Shown here in pieces: positions 34,583 to 42,288 of a stretch of 64,000 nt of DNA; position 1 is the stretch's first letter, and each line of letters opens with the position of its first letter. Origin of the DNA: Jatrophihabitans_A sp036488285 (GTDB taxonomy: Bacteria > Actinomycetota > Actinomycetes > Mycobacteriales > Jatrophihabitantaceae). Position numbers and translations under genes: made by a program. The notes under the pieces were generated by a model. It did not search any database and had not been told where the DNA came from. It was given only the letters and a program-made list of their open reading frames with translations. The stretch is taken from positions 1 through 64,000 of the forward strand of contig DASXHV010000155.1 in assembly GCA_036488285.1 (NCBI GenBank), read 5' to 3'.

Positions 34583-35759
34583 AGCCGGTCAATGCCGGCT
34601 GCGATCGTCCGGGCGCGTTGGCCGGGGGCGCGGCCTTTGCTCCAGCCGCTGGCTGGTTGCCGGCGGATGCGCCGCCACTGGCGTTGGGCTGACCACCGGA
34701 TGTCGGCTGGGACGAGATCGGTCCGGCAAGCATCCCGATCGGCTGAACGGTCGGCTTGAGTGCGAATCCCCAGTCGAGGAGCTCCGCTGCCTGCTGGTAC
34801 TGGTCGAGAGGAGTGCGCTTGTTGCGAAGCATGACCAGACCGAGCCGTCGACCGTTGCGTTCGGCTGCGCACAGGTAGGTGTGGCCCGCAGCGTCGGTGT
34901 AGCCGGTCTTGGCGACCAGGGCGCCAGGTACGCCGCGTAGGAAGTCCAGGCTCTGGTTGTCGAACTGATAAACACCGACTTTGCCGTACTTGCTCTTCTT
35001 CACCGGGTACGTTGCGCTGGCCAACCGGTCATAGGCAATGAAACGCGGCAACTTCAACGCCGCCCGCAGAACTAGCATCATGTCATAGGACGAAGTCAGC
35101 TGCTGCCAGCCGTCGAGGCCGGACGGCGTTTGCACGAATGTGTCGTACGCACCGAGGGATTCGGCCTTGGCGTTCATCTCGGCGACGGTCTTGGCCACGC
35201 CTCCGTTGGCTTCGGCGAGGGCGACTGCGGCGTCGTTACCGGACACCAGCATCAGCGCGTCGAACAGGTTGTCGACGTCGTACTTGGCGCCGGCCAGCAA
35301 CCCGACGGCCGACCCCTCGGCGGTGGCCGCCGCATGAGAGATTGTGACGACGCGCTTGCCGGGCAGGTTCGGCAGGATGGTAACCGCGGTGAGGGACTTG
35401 AGGATGCTGGCCGGTTGGTAGCGGCCGTGCGGGTCGCGGGCGGCCAGGATCTGGCCGCTGTCCAGGTCGGCGAGCACCCAACTCCTGGCGGTCAGGTTCA
35501 TCGGCAGCTTAGGTGCGCCCGCGGGTAACACGATTGCGCGGCTGGCCAACCTCGGGCCGCCGGGAACGCTGCCGTCCGGAGCTTTTCCGCCAGCGGGCGG
35601 GTGCGGGTCAGGCGCGCTCGGTGACTTGTCGGCTGACGTCGGCTTAGGGGCCGGCGGCGGGCTCGCCTGCGCGGAGCCGGTCGGTAGGACGACTCCGGCG
35701 GTCGCGACCGCGCACATCAGGACAGCCAGCGTCCGTACCTGATGCCGGACACTCGTCAT
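34500..35759 (-). CDS. D-alanyl-D-alanine carboxypeptidase (S11, PBP5/6-like)
   Basis: A penicillin-binding protein of peptidase family S11 that trims peptidoglycan stem peptides outside the membrane. The signal peptide spans residues 1-32 and is followed by a Pro-rich linker. Ser118 and Lys121 in PASILKS form SxxK; SGND is the second motif and VAKTGYTDAAG the KTG triad. A Pro/Ala/Gly linker and a C-terminal helix with an Arg-rich tail (RQARRRRARRQR) anchor it. The ATG at 35759 or a GTG at 35765 may start it. The anchor is encoded antisense to the YihY tail. Confidence 0.93.
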   Translation of the reverse strand: MTSVRHQVRTLAVLMCAVATAGVVLPTGSAQASPPPAPKPTSADKSPSAPDPHPPAGGKAPDGSVPGGPRLASRAIVLPAGAPKLPMNLTARSWVLADLDSGQILAARDPHGRYQPASILKSLTAVTILPNLPGKRVVTISHAAATAEGSAVGLLAGAKYDVDNLFDALMLVSGNDAAVALAEANGGVAKTVAEMNAKAESLGAYDTFVQTPSGLDGWQQLTSSYDMMLVLRAALKLPRFIAYDRLASATYPVKKSKYGKVGVYQFDNQSLDFLRGVPGALVAKTGYTDAAGHTYLCAAERNGRRLGLVMLRNKRTPLDQYQQAAELLDWGFALKPTVQPIGMLAGPISSQPTSGGQPNASGGASAGNQPAAGAKAAPPANAPGRSQPALTGSIGAVVVLVAGGFVGRQARRRRARRQR

Positions 35760-35880
35760 GGCCACAGGCTACCGGCGGACCACGGCACCAATTCCGCAGC
35801 GCGCGGCGCGAAACCGCATAGCCGCGGGGATCGTCGGCGAGGAACGCATTCAGACCGTGATTTCGAGAGACGTCGAGAAA

Positions 35881-35928
35881 GTTTGAGATAGCCAGCGGTC
35901 GTCATGGCTCACGCTCACTATCTCGAAC
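35881..35928. repeat. 48-bp hairpin repeat, left copy
   Basis: A sequence running from gtttgagatagccag to ctcactatctcgaac whose ends are imperfect inverted repeats (12 of 15). It is 41/48 identical, in the same orientation, to 36953-37000 on the other side of the AbiEi/DUF559 gene. Confidence 0.75.
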
Positions 35929-35943
35929 GCCTGGCCGCGCGGC

Positions 35944-35971
35944 CTGTCCACAGCGTCGCCGTCGATCCACA
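35944..35971 (+). promoter_or_regulatory. Paired TCCACA boxes upstream of the AbiEi/DUF559 gene
   Basis: CTGTCCACA (35944-35952) and CGATCCACA (35963-35971) are direct nonamers 19 bp apart. They resemble the actinobacterial DnaA box TTGTCCACA. The second ends 51 bases before the ATG at 36022. AAGACT (36010-36015), six bases before the ATG, can act as a leaderless -10. The same geometry occurs at 50485-50512. Confidence 0.5.
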
Positions 35972-36021
35972 GATTGCTGGCGGGACGGCCGCGTCGGTCA
36001 GGTCTGCTCAAGACTCGAAGC

Positions 36022-36927
36022 ATGCTCACCGCTGCTGCCCAGTCCTGTCTCGAGGTGGCGGTTCGGGGTGGCGTTGCCTCGCGAGCATCGCTGCGCGATC
36101 TCGGCGTCAGTCCAGGCGAACTTCGAGCACGGGTCGACGCTGGACGGTGGCAAGTGTGCGGCAACGCAGTCGTGCTGCACAACGGGCCGTTGACGCGTAG
36201 ACAGCGGTGGAGCGCTGCCCTGATAACCGTCGGCCCACGTGCGATGCTCACCGCATTCACTGCCGCGGAATATCAGGGTCTTCGGGGCTGGACCCGTGAC
36301 GAGGTGCATGTCCTGGCGCCGCTCGGCGTAGCGCAGCCCGACCCTGGCGTGATACCCGTGCGCGTGCATCGCACCAGATCCTGGTACGCGGCCAGTGACA
36401 AGCGGCTGCTTCGGTGTGAGCGGCTGGCCCCGGCGCTTGTCCGCGCAGCCAGCACCTTCAGTACGCCGCGTCCGCCGTGCGGATTGCTGGCCGCTGGCGT
36501 TCAACAGGGTCTGGTGAGCCCAGGCGAGCTGGATTCAGCCTTGACCGCGGCGCCGAAGACCCGTCATCGGAAGGCTCTGATCGCGGCCGTCCGCGACATC
36601 GCTGGTGGATCGCAGGCGTTGAGCGAGATCGACTTCGTACGGCTATGCCGTGCCCATGGACTCCCGGAACCGGTTCGGCAGCTGGTCCGCGTAGACGGCG
36701 CCGGACTGCGCCGCTACCTCGATGCAAGCTGGCGCCGCGCCGATGGTCGGCTGGTCGTGGTCGAGATCGACGGTGCGCTGCACTTGAGCCCGCGACGCTG
36801 GTGGCAGGACCAATTACGCCAGAACGAGTTGATGCTGGCCGACGCCCTGGTGTTGCGCTTCCCCAGCGTCGTGGTGCGGACCGAGCCGTCGCTGGTCATC
36901 GCTCACCTCCGCCGCGCGCTGAGCTGA
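36022..36927 (+). CDS. AbiEi-type N-terminus with DUF559 nuclease-like domain
   Basis: A 301-residue protein of a class abundant and variable in actinobacteria. The N-terminal part (about residues 1-60, RGGVASRASLRDLGVSPGEL) resembles the winged-helix AbiEi antitoxin domain. The C-terminal part (about 215-300) is DUF559/Vsr-like, with RRYLDASWRRADGRLVVVEI supplying the Asp and the E-x-D-type acidic residues, then a Trp/Gln-rich helix and VLRFPSVVVRT. No partner toxin gene is adjacent. The start at 36022 is supported by the upstream element. It lies between two hairpin repeats and core genes, which suggests an accessory insertion. Function unproven. Confidence 0.7.
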   Translation: MLTAAAQSCLEVAVRGGVASRASLRDLGVSPGELRARVDAGRWQVCGNAVVLHNGPLTRRQRWSAALITVGPRAMLTAFTAAEYQGLRGWTRDEVHVLAPLGVAQPDPGVIPVRVHRTRSWYAASDKRLLRCERLAPALVRAASTFSTPRPPCGLLAAGVQQGLVSPGELDSALTAAPKTRHRKALIAAVRDIAGGSQALSEIDFVRLCRAHGLPEPVRQLVRVDGAGLRRYLDASWRRADGRLVVVEIDGALHLSPRRWWQDQLRQNELMLADALVLRFPSVVVRTEPSLVIAHLRRALS

Positions 36928-36952
36928 CCGCGCCGCTTGAGATAGGCGCGCG

Positions 36953-37000
36953 GTTTGAGATAGCCAGTGGTCCTCATGACTCGCGCTGGCTATCTCAAAC
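36953..37000. repeat. 48-bp hairpin repeat, right copy (perfect 15-bp stem)
   Basis: gtttgagatagccag at the left end pairs perfectly with ctggctatctcaaac at the right end across an 18-nt loop. It lies 25 bp after the AbiEi/DUF559 stop. It could act as a terminator for that gene or be a mobile-type repeat; the left copy is at 35881-35928. Confidence 0.75.
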
Positions 37001-37085
37001 CCGGCTGGCGGTACCGGCGCGGCTCACACCCGGCTTACGGTACCGCCGCGGCTATCTCAAACCCGGCTGGCGGCTCACACCCGGC
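36988..37085. repeat. Direct duplication beside the sdhB stop
   Basis: A perfect 24-bp direct repeat (36988-37011 and 37050-37073) and a 14-bp one, ggctcacacccggc (37021-37034 and 37072-37085), are interleaved. The first overlaps the right hairpin, and the last copy carries the sdhB stop codon, so the end of sdhB and the repeat were partly duplicated. Confidence 0.65.
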
Positions 37086-37824
37086 GGAACAGCAGGGCTT
37101 GCTTGACCTCTTGGATCGCCTTGGTGATCTGGATGCCGCGCGGGCAAGCCTCGGTGCAATTGAAGGTGGTCCGGCAGCGCCAGACACCCTCTCGATCGTT
37201 GAGAATCTCCAGCCGCTCCTCGGCGCCGGAGTCACGCGAATCGAAGATGAACCGGTGCGCGTTCACGATCGCAGCCGGCCCGAAGTAGGACCCGTCGGTC
37301 CAGAACACCGGGCACGATGTCGTGCATGCCGCGCACAGGATGCACTTGGTGGTGTCGTCGTAGCGGTCACGATCTGCCTGCGATTGCAGCCATTCCTTGG
37401 ACGGTGGATTGCCCGTCGTCATCAGGAACGGCTTCACGGCGCGGTACGCCTCGAAGAACGGTTCCATGTCGACAACCAGATCCTTCTCGACCGGCAGCCC
37501 CTTGATCGGCTCGATAATCAGCTTGTCGGGCAGGTCCTTCATCAGGACCTTGCACGCCAATCGGTTGACGCCATTGATCCGCATCGCATCCGAGCCGCAC
37601 ACCCCATGCGCGCACGAGCGGCGGAAGGTCAGCGTGCCATCCTGCTCACCCTTGATCTTCATCAACAGGTTCAGAACGCGGTCGGTCGGGTACGCGTCGA
37701 CGGTGTACGTCACCCAGGCGACCTCGTCGGACACCTCGGGGTTGTACCGGCGGATCTTGACCTCGACCGGGCGAGACACCGGTGCGTCGATCGGGGCCGC
37801 CGGACGATCAGCAACTGCAGTCAT
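37075..37824 (-). CDS. sdhB: Succinate dehydrogenase iron-sulfur subunit
   Basis: The electron-transfer subunit of complex II, 249 residues from the ATG at 37824. The N-terminal plant-type ferredoxin domain binds [2Fe-2S] through Cys71, Cys76, Asp79 and Cys91. The third ligand is Asp (CGSDAM), as also in E. coli. The C-terminal domain has CILCAACTTSCP and CRTTFNCTEACP for the [4Fe-4S] and [3Fe-4S] clusters. It is last in sdhC-sdhD-sdhA-sdhB, 17 bp after sdhA. The stop lies inside a duplicated stretch. Confidence 0.96.
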   Translation of the reverse strand: MTAVADRPAAPIDAPVSRPVEVKIRRYNPEVSDEVAWVTYTVDAYPTDRVLNLLMKIKGEQDGTLTFRRSCAHGVCGSDAMRINGVNRLACKVLMKDLPDKLIIEPIKGLPVEKDLVVDMEPFFEAYRAVKPFLMTTGNPPSKEWLQSQADRDRYDDTTKCILCAACTTSCPVFWTDGSYFGPAAIVNAHRFIFDSRDSGAEERLEILNDREGVWRCRTTFNCTEACPRGIQITKAIQEVKQALLFRRV

Positions 37825-37841
37825 TTTCGCGATACTCCGAT

Positions 37842-39590
37842 CTAGTACTTGCGGGCCATCGGCTGGTATCGAGTCACCACGACGGGCTTCCAATCCAGTT
37901 CCACCGAACCGTCCGGGCGCCGATAAGCCATCGTGTGCTGCATGTAGTTCACGTCGTCGCGTTCCTGGAAGTCCTCGCGGGCATGTCCACCACGCGACTC
38001 CTTCCGGTTGCGCGCCGAGACGACCAACACCTCGGCAAGGTCCAGCAGGAAGCCCAACTCGACCGCCTCGAGCAGGTCGGAGTTGTAACGCTTTCCCTTG
38101 TCCGCGATGCGGATGTGGTCATATCGCTTGCGCAGCTCCTCGACGTCGGTCTGCGCCTGGGCCAGCGATACCTCGGTGCGGAACACCTGCGCGTTGCGGT
38201 CCATGGTGTTCTGCAACTCGGTGCGAATCGCGTGGACCGACTCCGAACCGGTCGAGTTCAGTAGCCGGTCCACCAGACCGGTCACACCTGCTTCGGGGGC
38301 GGCGTCGGGCAGATCCGGCAAGTCCGCCTTCAACGAGTACTCAGCGGCCGCGATTCCGGCCCGCCGTCCGAAGACATTGATGTCCAGCAACGAGTTGGTA
38401 CCCAGCCGGTTCGAGCCGTGCACCGACACGCAAGCCACCTCACCGGCCGCGTACAGGCCTGGCACCACTTCGGTGTTGTTGCGCAGCACCTCGGCCGTGA
38501 TGGTGGTGGGCACGCCGCCCATCGCGTAATGCGCGGTCGGATACACCGGCACCGGTTCGGTGTAAGGCTCGACACCCAGATACGTCCGAGCGAACTCGGT
38601 GATGTCGGGCAACTTTGCGTCGATCTGTTCACGCGGCAGGTGGGTCAGATCCAGCAGGACGTAGTCCTTGTGCGGACCGGCGCCACGGCCCTCACGCACC
38701 TCGTTGGCCATCGAACGCGCCACGATGTCGCGCGGCGCGAGATCCTTGATGGTGGGTGCGTAGCGTTCCATGAACCGCTCGCCGTCGGCGTTTCGCAGGA
38801 TGCCACCTTCACCACGCGCGGCCTCGGACAGCAGGATGCCCAGGCCGGCCAAGCCGGTCGGGTGGAACTGGAAGAACTCCATATCTTCCAAGGGCAAACC
38901 CTTGCGCCAGACGACGCCCATCCCGTCGCCGGTCAGGGTGTGCGCGTTGGACGTGGTCTTGAACACCTTGCCGAAACCGCCGGTGGCCAGCACCACGGAC
39001 TTGGCGTTGAACACATGGATCTCGCCGGTGGCCAATTCGTAGGCGACCACGCCGGAGGCAACCTCGACACCGTTCTCGTCCGGCGTGAGAAGCAGGTCCA
39101 GGACGTAGAACTCGTTGTAGAACTCGACGCCTTGCTTGACGCAGTTCTGGTACAGCGTCTGCAGGATCATGTGCCCGGTGCGGTCGGCGGCATAGCAGGA
39201 CCGTCGCACTGGAGCTTCGCCGTGGTTGCGGGTGTGGCCACCAAACCGGCGCTGGTCTATCCGTCCGGCAGGCGTGCGGTTGAACGGCAGGCCCATCCGC
39301 TCCAGATCGAGCACCGCGTCGATGGCTTCCTTGCACATCACCTCGGCGGCGTCCTGGTCGACGAGGTAGTCACCGCCCTTGACGGTGTCGAAGGTGTGCC
39401 ACTCCCAGTTGTCTTCCTCGACGTTGGCAAGCGCGGCACACATGCCACCTTGCGCTGCGCCGGTATGTGATCGGGTCGGGTACAGCTTGGTCAACACCGC
39501 GGTGCGGGCCCGGGTCGAGGACTCCAGCGCAGCTCGCATGCCAGCGCCGCCGGCACCCACGATGATCACGTCGTACTTGTGGTTCTGCAT
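37842..39590 (-). CDS. sdhA: Succinate dehydrogenase flavoprotein subunit
   Basis: The 582-residue catalytic subunit, oxidising succinate to fumarate. Covalent FAD attachment is at His42 in TRSHTGAAQGG. VIIVGAGGAGMRAALE is the dinucleotide-binding site. The substrate site shows QFHPTGLAG, HYAMGGVPT and HGSNRLGTNSLLD. The C-terminal helical domain ends with DWKPVVVTRYQPMARKY. Normal length; 45 bp after sdhD. Confidence 0.97.
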   Translation of the reverse strand: MQNHKYDVIIVGAGGAGMRAALESSTRARTAVLTKLYPTRSHTGAAQGGMCAALANVEEDNWEWHTFDTVKGGDYLVDQDAAEVMCKEAIDAVLDLERMGLPFNRTPAGRIDQRRFGGHTRNHGEAPVRRSCYAADRTGHMILQTLYQNCVKQGVEFYNEFYVLDLLLTPDENGVEVASGVVAYELATGEIHVFNAKSVVLATGGFGKVFKTTSNAHTLTGDGMGVVWRKGLPLEDMEFFQFHPTGLAGLGILLSEAARGEGGILRNADGERFMERYAPTIKDLAPRDIVARSMANEVREGRGAGPHKDYVLLDLTHLPREQIDAKLPDITEFARTYLGVEPYTEPVPVYPTAHYAMGGVPTTITAEVLRNNTEVVPGLYAAGEVACVSVHGSNRLGTNSLLDINVFGRRAGIAAAEYSLKADLPDLPDAAPEAGVTGLVDRLLNSTGSESVHAIRTELQNTMDRNAQVFRTEVSLAQAQTDVEELRKRYDHIRIADKGKRYNSDLLEAVELGFLLDLAEVLVVSARNRKESRGGHAREDFQERDDVNYMQHTMAYRRPDGSVELDWKPVVVTRYQPMARKY

Positions 39591-39635
39591 CCCTGTCCCT
39601 TGCTCACAATCGTTGAACGCATAAGCCGGCTGCTG

Positions 39636-40037
39636 TCAGTTGATGTTCGGATCGAAGGTGAAGATCACCAGAGTGCCGAGCGTGATGACCAGTGCCGAGG
39701 CCGTGTACAGCGCCATCTTCAGCCAGAGCCGGGTGGCGTCACGCCGGGTGTAATCGTTGATGATTGTGCGCAGCCCATTCGTGCCGTGCAGCATCGCCAG
39801 CCAGAGCATCAACAGGTCCCAAAGTTGCCAGAACGGCGAAGCCCAACGCCCGGCCACGAAACCGAAGTTGATGCGCTGAACGCCACCGTCGAGGATGTTC
39901 ATGATGAACAGGTGTCCCAGCACCAGAACCACGAGCAGGACGCCGGACACCCGCATGAACAGCCAGGCATACATCTCGGTGTTCGTCCGGCCGCGGCTGC
40001 GCCGTTGCGGGGAGCGCGGACTCTCGATAGCGGTCAT
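39636..40037 (-). CDS. sdhD: Succinate dehydrogenase membrane anchor subunit D
   Basis: A 133-residue three-helix anchor subunit of complex II. NTEMYAWLFMRVSGVLLVVL begins helix I, and the heme or quinone region is GHLFIMNILDG with MLHGTNGLRTIINDY. The ATG at 40037 shares one base with the sdhC stop (TGATG), so the two are coupled; the longer frame upstream is shadow coding in sdhC. Confidence 0.9.
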   Translation of the reverse strand: MTAIESPRSPQRRSRGRTNTEMYAWLFMRVSGVLLVVLVLGHLFIMNILDGGVQRINFGFVAGRWASPFWQLWDLLMLWLAMLHGTNGLRTIINDYTRRDATRLWLKMALYTASALVITLGTLVIFTFDPNIN

Positions 40038-40471
40038 CACTTGCCTCCGAACATGACTTCGAAGGAGTGCTTCAGCATGAAGAACGCACCGGGAACCATC
40101 ACGACGACCCAGACCGCGACGATGATCCAGAGCATCTGACGCTGTAGTTTCGGCCCGCGGGACCAGAAGTCGATGGCGATGATCCGCAGCCCGTTCAGTG
40201 CGTGATAGAGAACTGCGCCGACCAGCCCGAGTTCCAGGACGTTGACGAACGGGTTCTTGTACGTGTCGATCACCTTGTCGTAGGAGTCGGGTGACACCCG
40301 GACCAGCGCTGTGTCGAGCACGTGGGCGAACAGGAAGAAGAATGTCAGCACCCCGGTAATGCGGTGCGCCACCCAGGACCACATGCCTTCGCGGCCGCGG
40401 TACAACGTGCCGCCCAGCCGCGCCCTGCCGATATTGCCCGACGATCGCGGGCTGGTGGTCGAACTCGACAC
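40037..40471 (-). CDS. sdhC: Succinate dehydrogenase cytochrome b subunit C
   Basis: A 144-residue three-helix cytochrome b556-type subunit and first gene of the sdh operon. Motifs: SWVAHRITGVLTFFF, LFAHVLDTALV and YHALNGLRIIAIDF, providing likely heme-ligand histidines. The GTG start has GAGGAG eight bases upstream. Confidence 0.92.
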   Translation of the reverse strand: MSSSTTSPRSSGNIGRARLGGTLYRGREGMWSWVAHRITGVLTFFFLFAHVLDTALVRVSPDSYDKVIDTYKNPFVNVLELGLVGAVLYHALNGLRIIAIDFWSRGPKLQRQMLWIIVAVWVVVMVPGAFFMLKHSFEVMFGGK

Positions 40472-40996
40472 GCTCGGATCTCCTCACACGGCTACGGCTA
40501 CGGCTGCGGTGCCTGCTGTGGCGTCTCAGCGCTACCGCTCTCAGCCAGCTCCCATCTGAACAGAAGGGCCAGCCGGACGGCGAATCGGCGCGAAAGCGAG
40601 AGTAGTCGGGCCGCCGCGCAGTTGCCGAGGCATGTCGATGTGATGTGACCCGCCGGACAACGCCTGGACGGTCTGGCCGGAGGTGAGTGGCCGTCCGGCT
40701 GACCTGAAACGACCGCAGGAGTGCAGGTGTCGCAGCCGGCTCACAGCGCTCGGCGACAAGATCGGTCGAACTGCACCGTCATTGGCTGATGTTGACTAGG
40801 CCGAGGCGTCGATTACGCGAAGATCCGCCTAACGGGCCGATGATCAGTTCGGTCTAGATTCGCCAGCACAACAATGTGATGACAACTGCGCGAGTAGCTC
40901 CAAGTCCGAAACCAAGGCCGACTACGGTACCGGCGCACGGGGTAGTCAACCGGCCGGACATCACAGGTAGACAAAACAGGGATAAGGGAGACGGTC
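40472..40996. other. Intergenic region between sdhC and the nucleoside-uptake operon
   Basis: 525 bp with no supportable gene. It starts with a short ggctac triplication (40490-40507). It should hold the divergent promoters of sdhCDAB and of the BMP operon. TAGATT at 40855-40860 is a possible -10 for the rightward operon. Several open frames here lack ribosome binding sites, leaderless elements and recognisable protein features. Confidence 0.5.
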
Positions 40997-42103
40997 TTGC
41001 GTCAGCTGCTGACATCACATCGGACGGCTGTCATCGCGACGGCAGTGGCTGCGGCCATGCTGCTGTCGGCGTGTGGCTCGAAGAAGAGCACCAACAACGC
41101 GGGCAGTGGCGGATCCAGCGGCGGCACCACAGCCGCGGCGTCCAGCTTCACCGCCTGCATGGTCACCGACACCGGTGGCATTGATGACAAATCCTTCAAC
41201 GCCGCCGCGTGGCAGGGCATGCAGGCCGCGCAGAGTGCCGGTAAGGCAAAGGTCAGCTACGTGCAGTCCAAGGCCGAGACGGACTACGCGACCAACATCA
41301 AGTCCTTGCAGGCCCAGAACTGCAAGCTGATCGTCACCGTCGGCGGGTTGATGGCCGATGCCACCAATGCCGCCGCCAAGACCGCTCCCGACCAGAAGTT
41401 CGTCGAGGTCGACTCGGCCGGTAACGCCAAGAACCTGCAGGGCTTGCAGTTCGCCACCGACCAGGCTGCGTTCCAGGGCGGTTACCTGGCAGCCGCGTAC
41501 TCCAAGACCGGCAAGGTTGCCACCTACGGCGGCCTGAAGATCCCGCCGGTGACGATCTATATGGACGGCTTCGTGGAGGGCGTCCAGTACTACAACCAGC
41601 AAAAGGGAAAGAACGTCCAGGTTCTCGGCTGGGACGAGAAGGCTCAGAACGGTTCGTTCGCCGGTGACTTCGCCAACCAGACCAAGGGTCAGCAGCTGGC
41701 GCAGAACTTCATCGCGCAGGGCGCGGACGTGGTCTTCCCGGTCGCCGGCGGTACCGGCCTGGGCAGCGCCGCGGTCGCCAAGTCGACCGGTAAGGCAGTC
41801 ATCATCTGGGTCGACACCGACGGGTTCGTCTCGGCTCCGCAGTACGCCAGCGTCCTGCTCGTCACGGTCGAGAAGAACATGGCTGCCGCGGTGCAGAAGG
41901 CCGTTACGGACGCCTCGGGCGGCAACTTCGTCGCGAAGGACTACGTCGGCAACCTGCAGAACGCCGGGGTGGGTCTGTCGCCGTTCCACGACTTCGATTC
42001 GAAGGTCGATTCGGGCGTGAAGGCCGAGCTGGACAAGATCAAGGCGGACATCATCTCCGGCGCGATCAAGGTGACGTCGCCGTCGGAGCCCAAGGCCAGC
42101 TGA
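40997..42103 (+). CDS. BMP-family nucleoside-binding lipoprotein
   Basis: A 368-residue substrate-binding lipoprotein of the BMP/PnrA family, which captures purine and other nucleosides for ABC import. The signal peptide ends in the lipobox LLSAC with Cys26, and a Gly/Ser/Thr linker follows. The domain begins ACMVTDTGGIDDKSFNAAAW, typical of BMP proteins, and contains VFPVAGGTGLGSA in the ribose pocket region. The start is TTG with AAGGGAG seven bases upstream. A strong hairpin separates it from the ATPase gene. The salvage genes downstream support nucleoside specificity. Confidence 0.9.
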   Translation: MRQLLTSHRTAVIATAVAAAMLLSACGSKKSTNNAGSGGSSGGTTAAASSFTACMVTDTGGIDDKSFNAAAWQGMQAAQSAGKAKVSYVQSKAETDYATNIKSLQAQNCKLIVTVGGLMADATNAAAKTAPDQKFVEVDSAGNAKNLQGLQFATDQAAFQGGYLAAAYSKTGKVATYGGLKIPPVTIYMDGFVEGVQYYNQQKGKNVQVLGWDEKAQNGSFAGDFANQTKGQQLAQNFIAQGADVVFPVAGGTGLGSAAVAKSTGKAVIIWVDTDGFVSAPQYASVLLVTVEKNMAAAVQKAVTDASGGNFVAKDYVGNLQNAGVGLSPFHDFDSKVDSGVKAELDKIKADIISGAIKVTSPSEPKAS

Positions 42104-42165
42104 CCTCCGCGGTCCACGAGCTACAGATCGCGGGCCGTGGCCGAGGTAGGAGATGGCGTGACCAA

Positions 42166-42205
42166 ACCGACGCTGCGCTGGTTGACTGACCAGCGCAGCG
42201 TCGGT
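42166..42205 (+). terminator. Intra-operon hairpin, 17-bp perfect stem
   Basis: accgacgctgcgctggt pairs perfectly with its complement across a 6-nt loop, 62 bases after the binding-protein stop and 84 before the ATPase gene. It probably acts as a partial terminator or 3'-end stabiliser, giving more binding protein than transporter. Confidence 0.75.
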
Positions 42206-42288
42206 CTGTCGGGGCTCTTTCGTCCGGTGGGTTCTGCGCGGCAAAGGTGAAGGGCTAGTTCGAGGACGCAAAGGGGGATTCGCAGCTC

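Noticed and set aside
35881..37000. Insertion sequence around the AbiEi/DUF559 gene
   Set aside because: No transposase is encoded, the flanking repeats are direct copies of a hairpin and not terminal inverted repeats of one element, and no target duplication was identified.
40541..40759. 72-residue minus-strand open frame in the sdhC-BMP gap
   Set aside because: It has neither ribosome binding site nor leaderless element, and no recognisable features.
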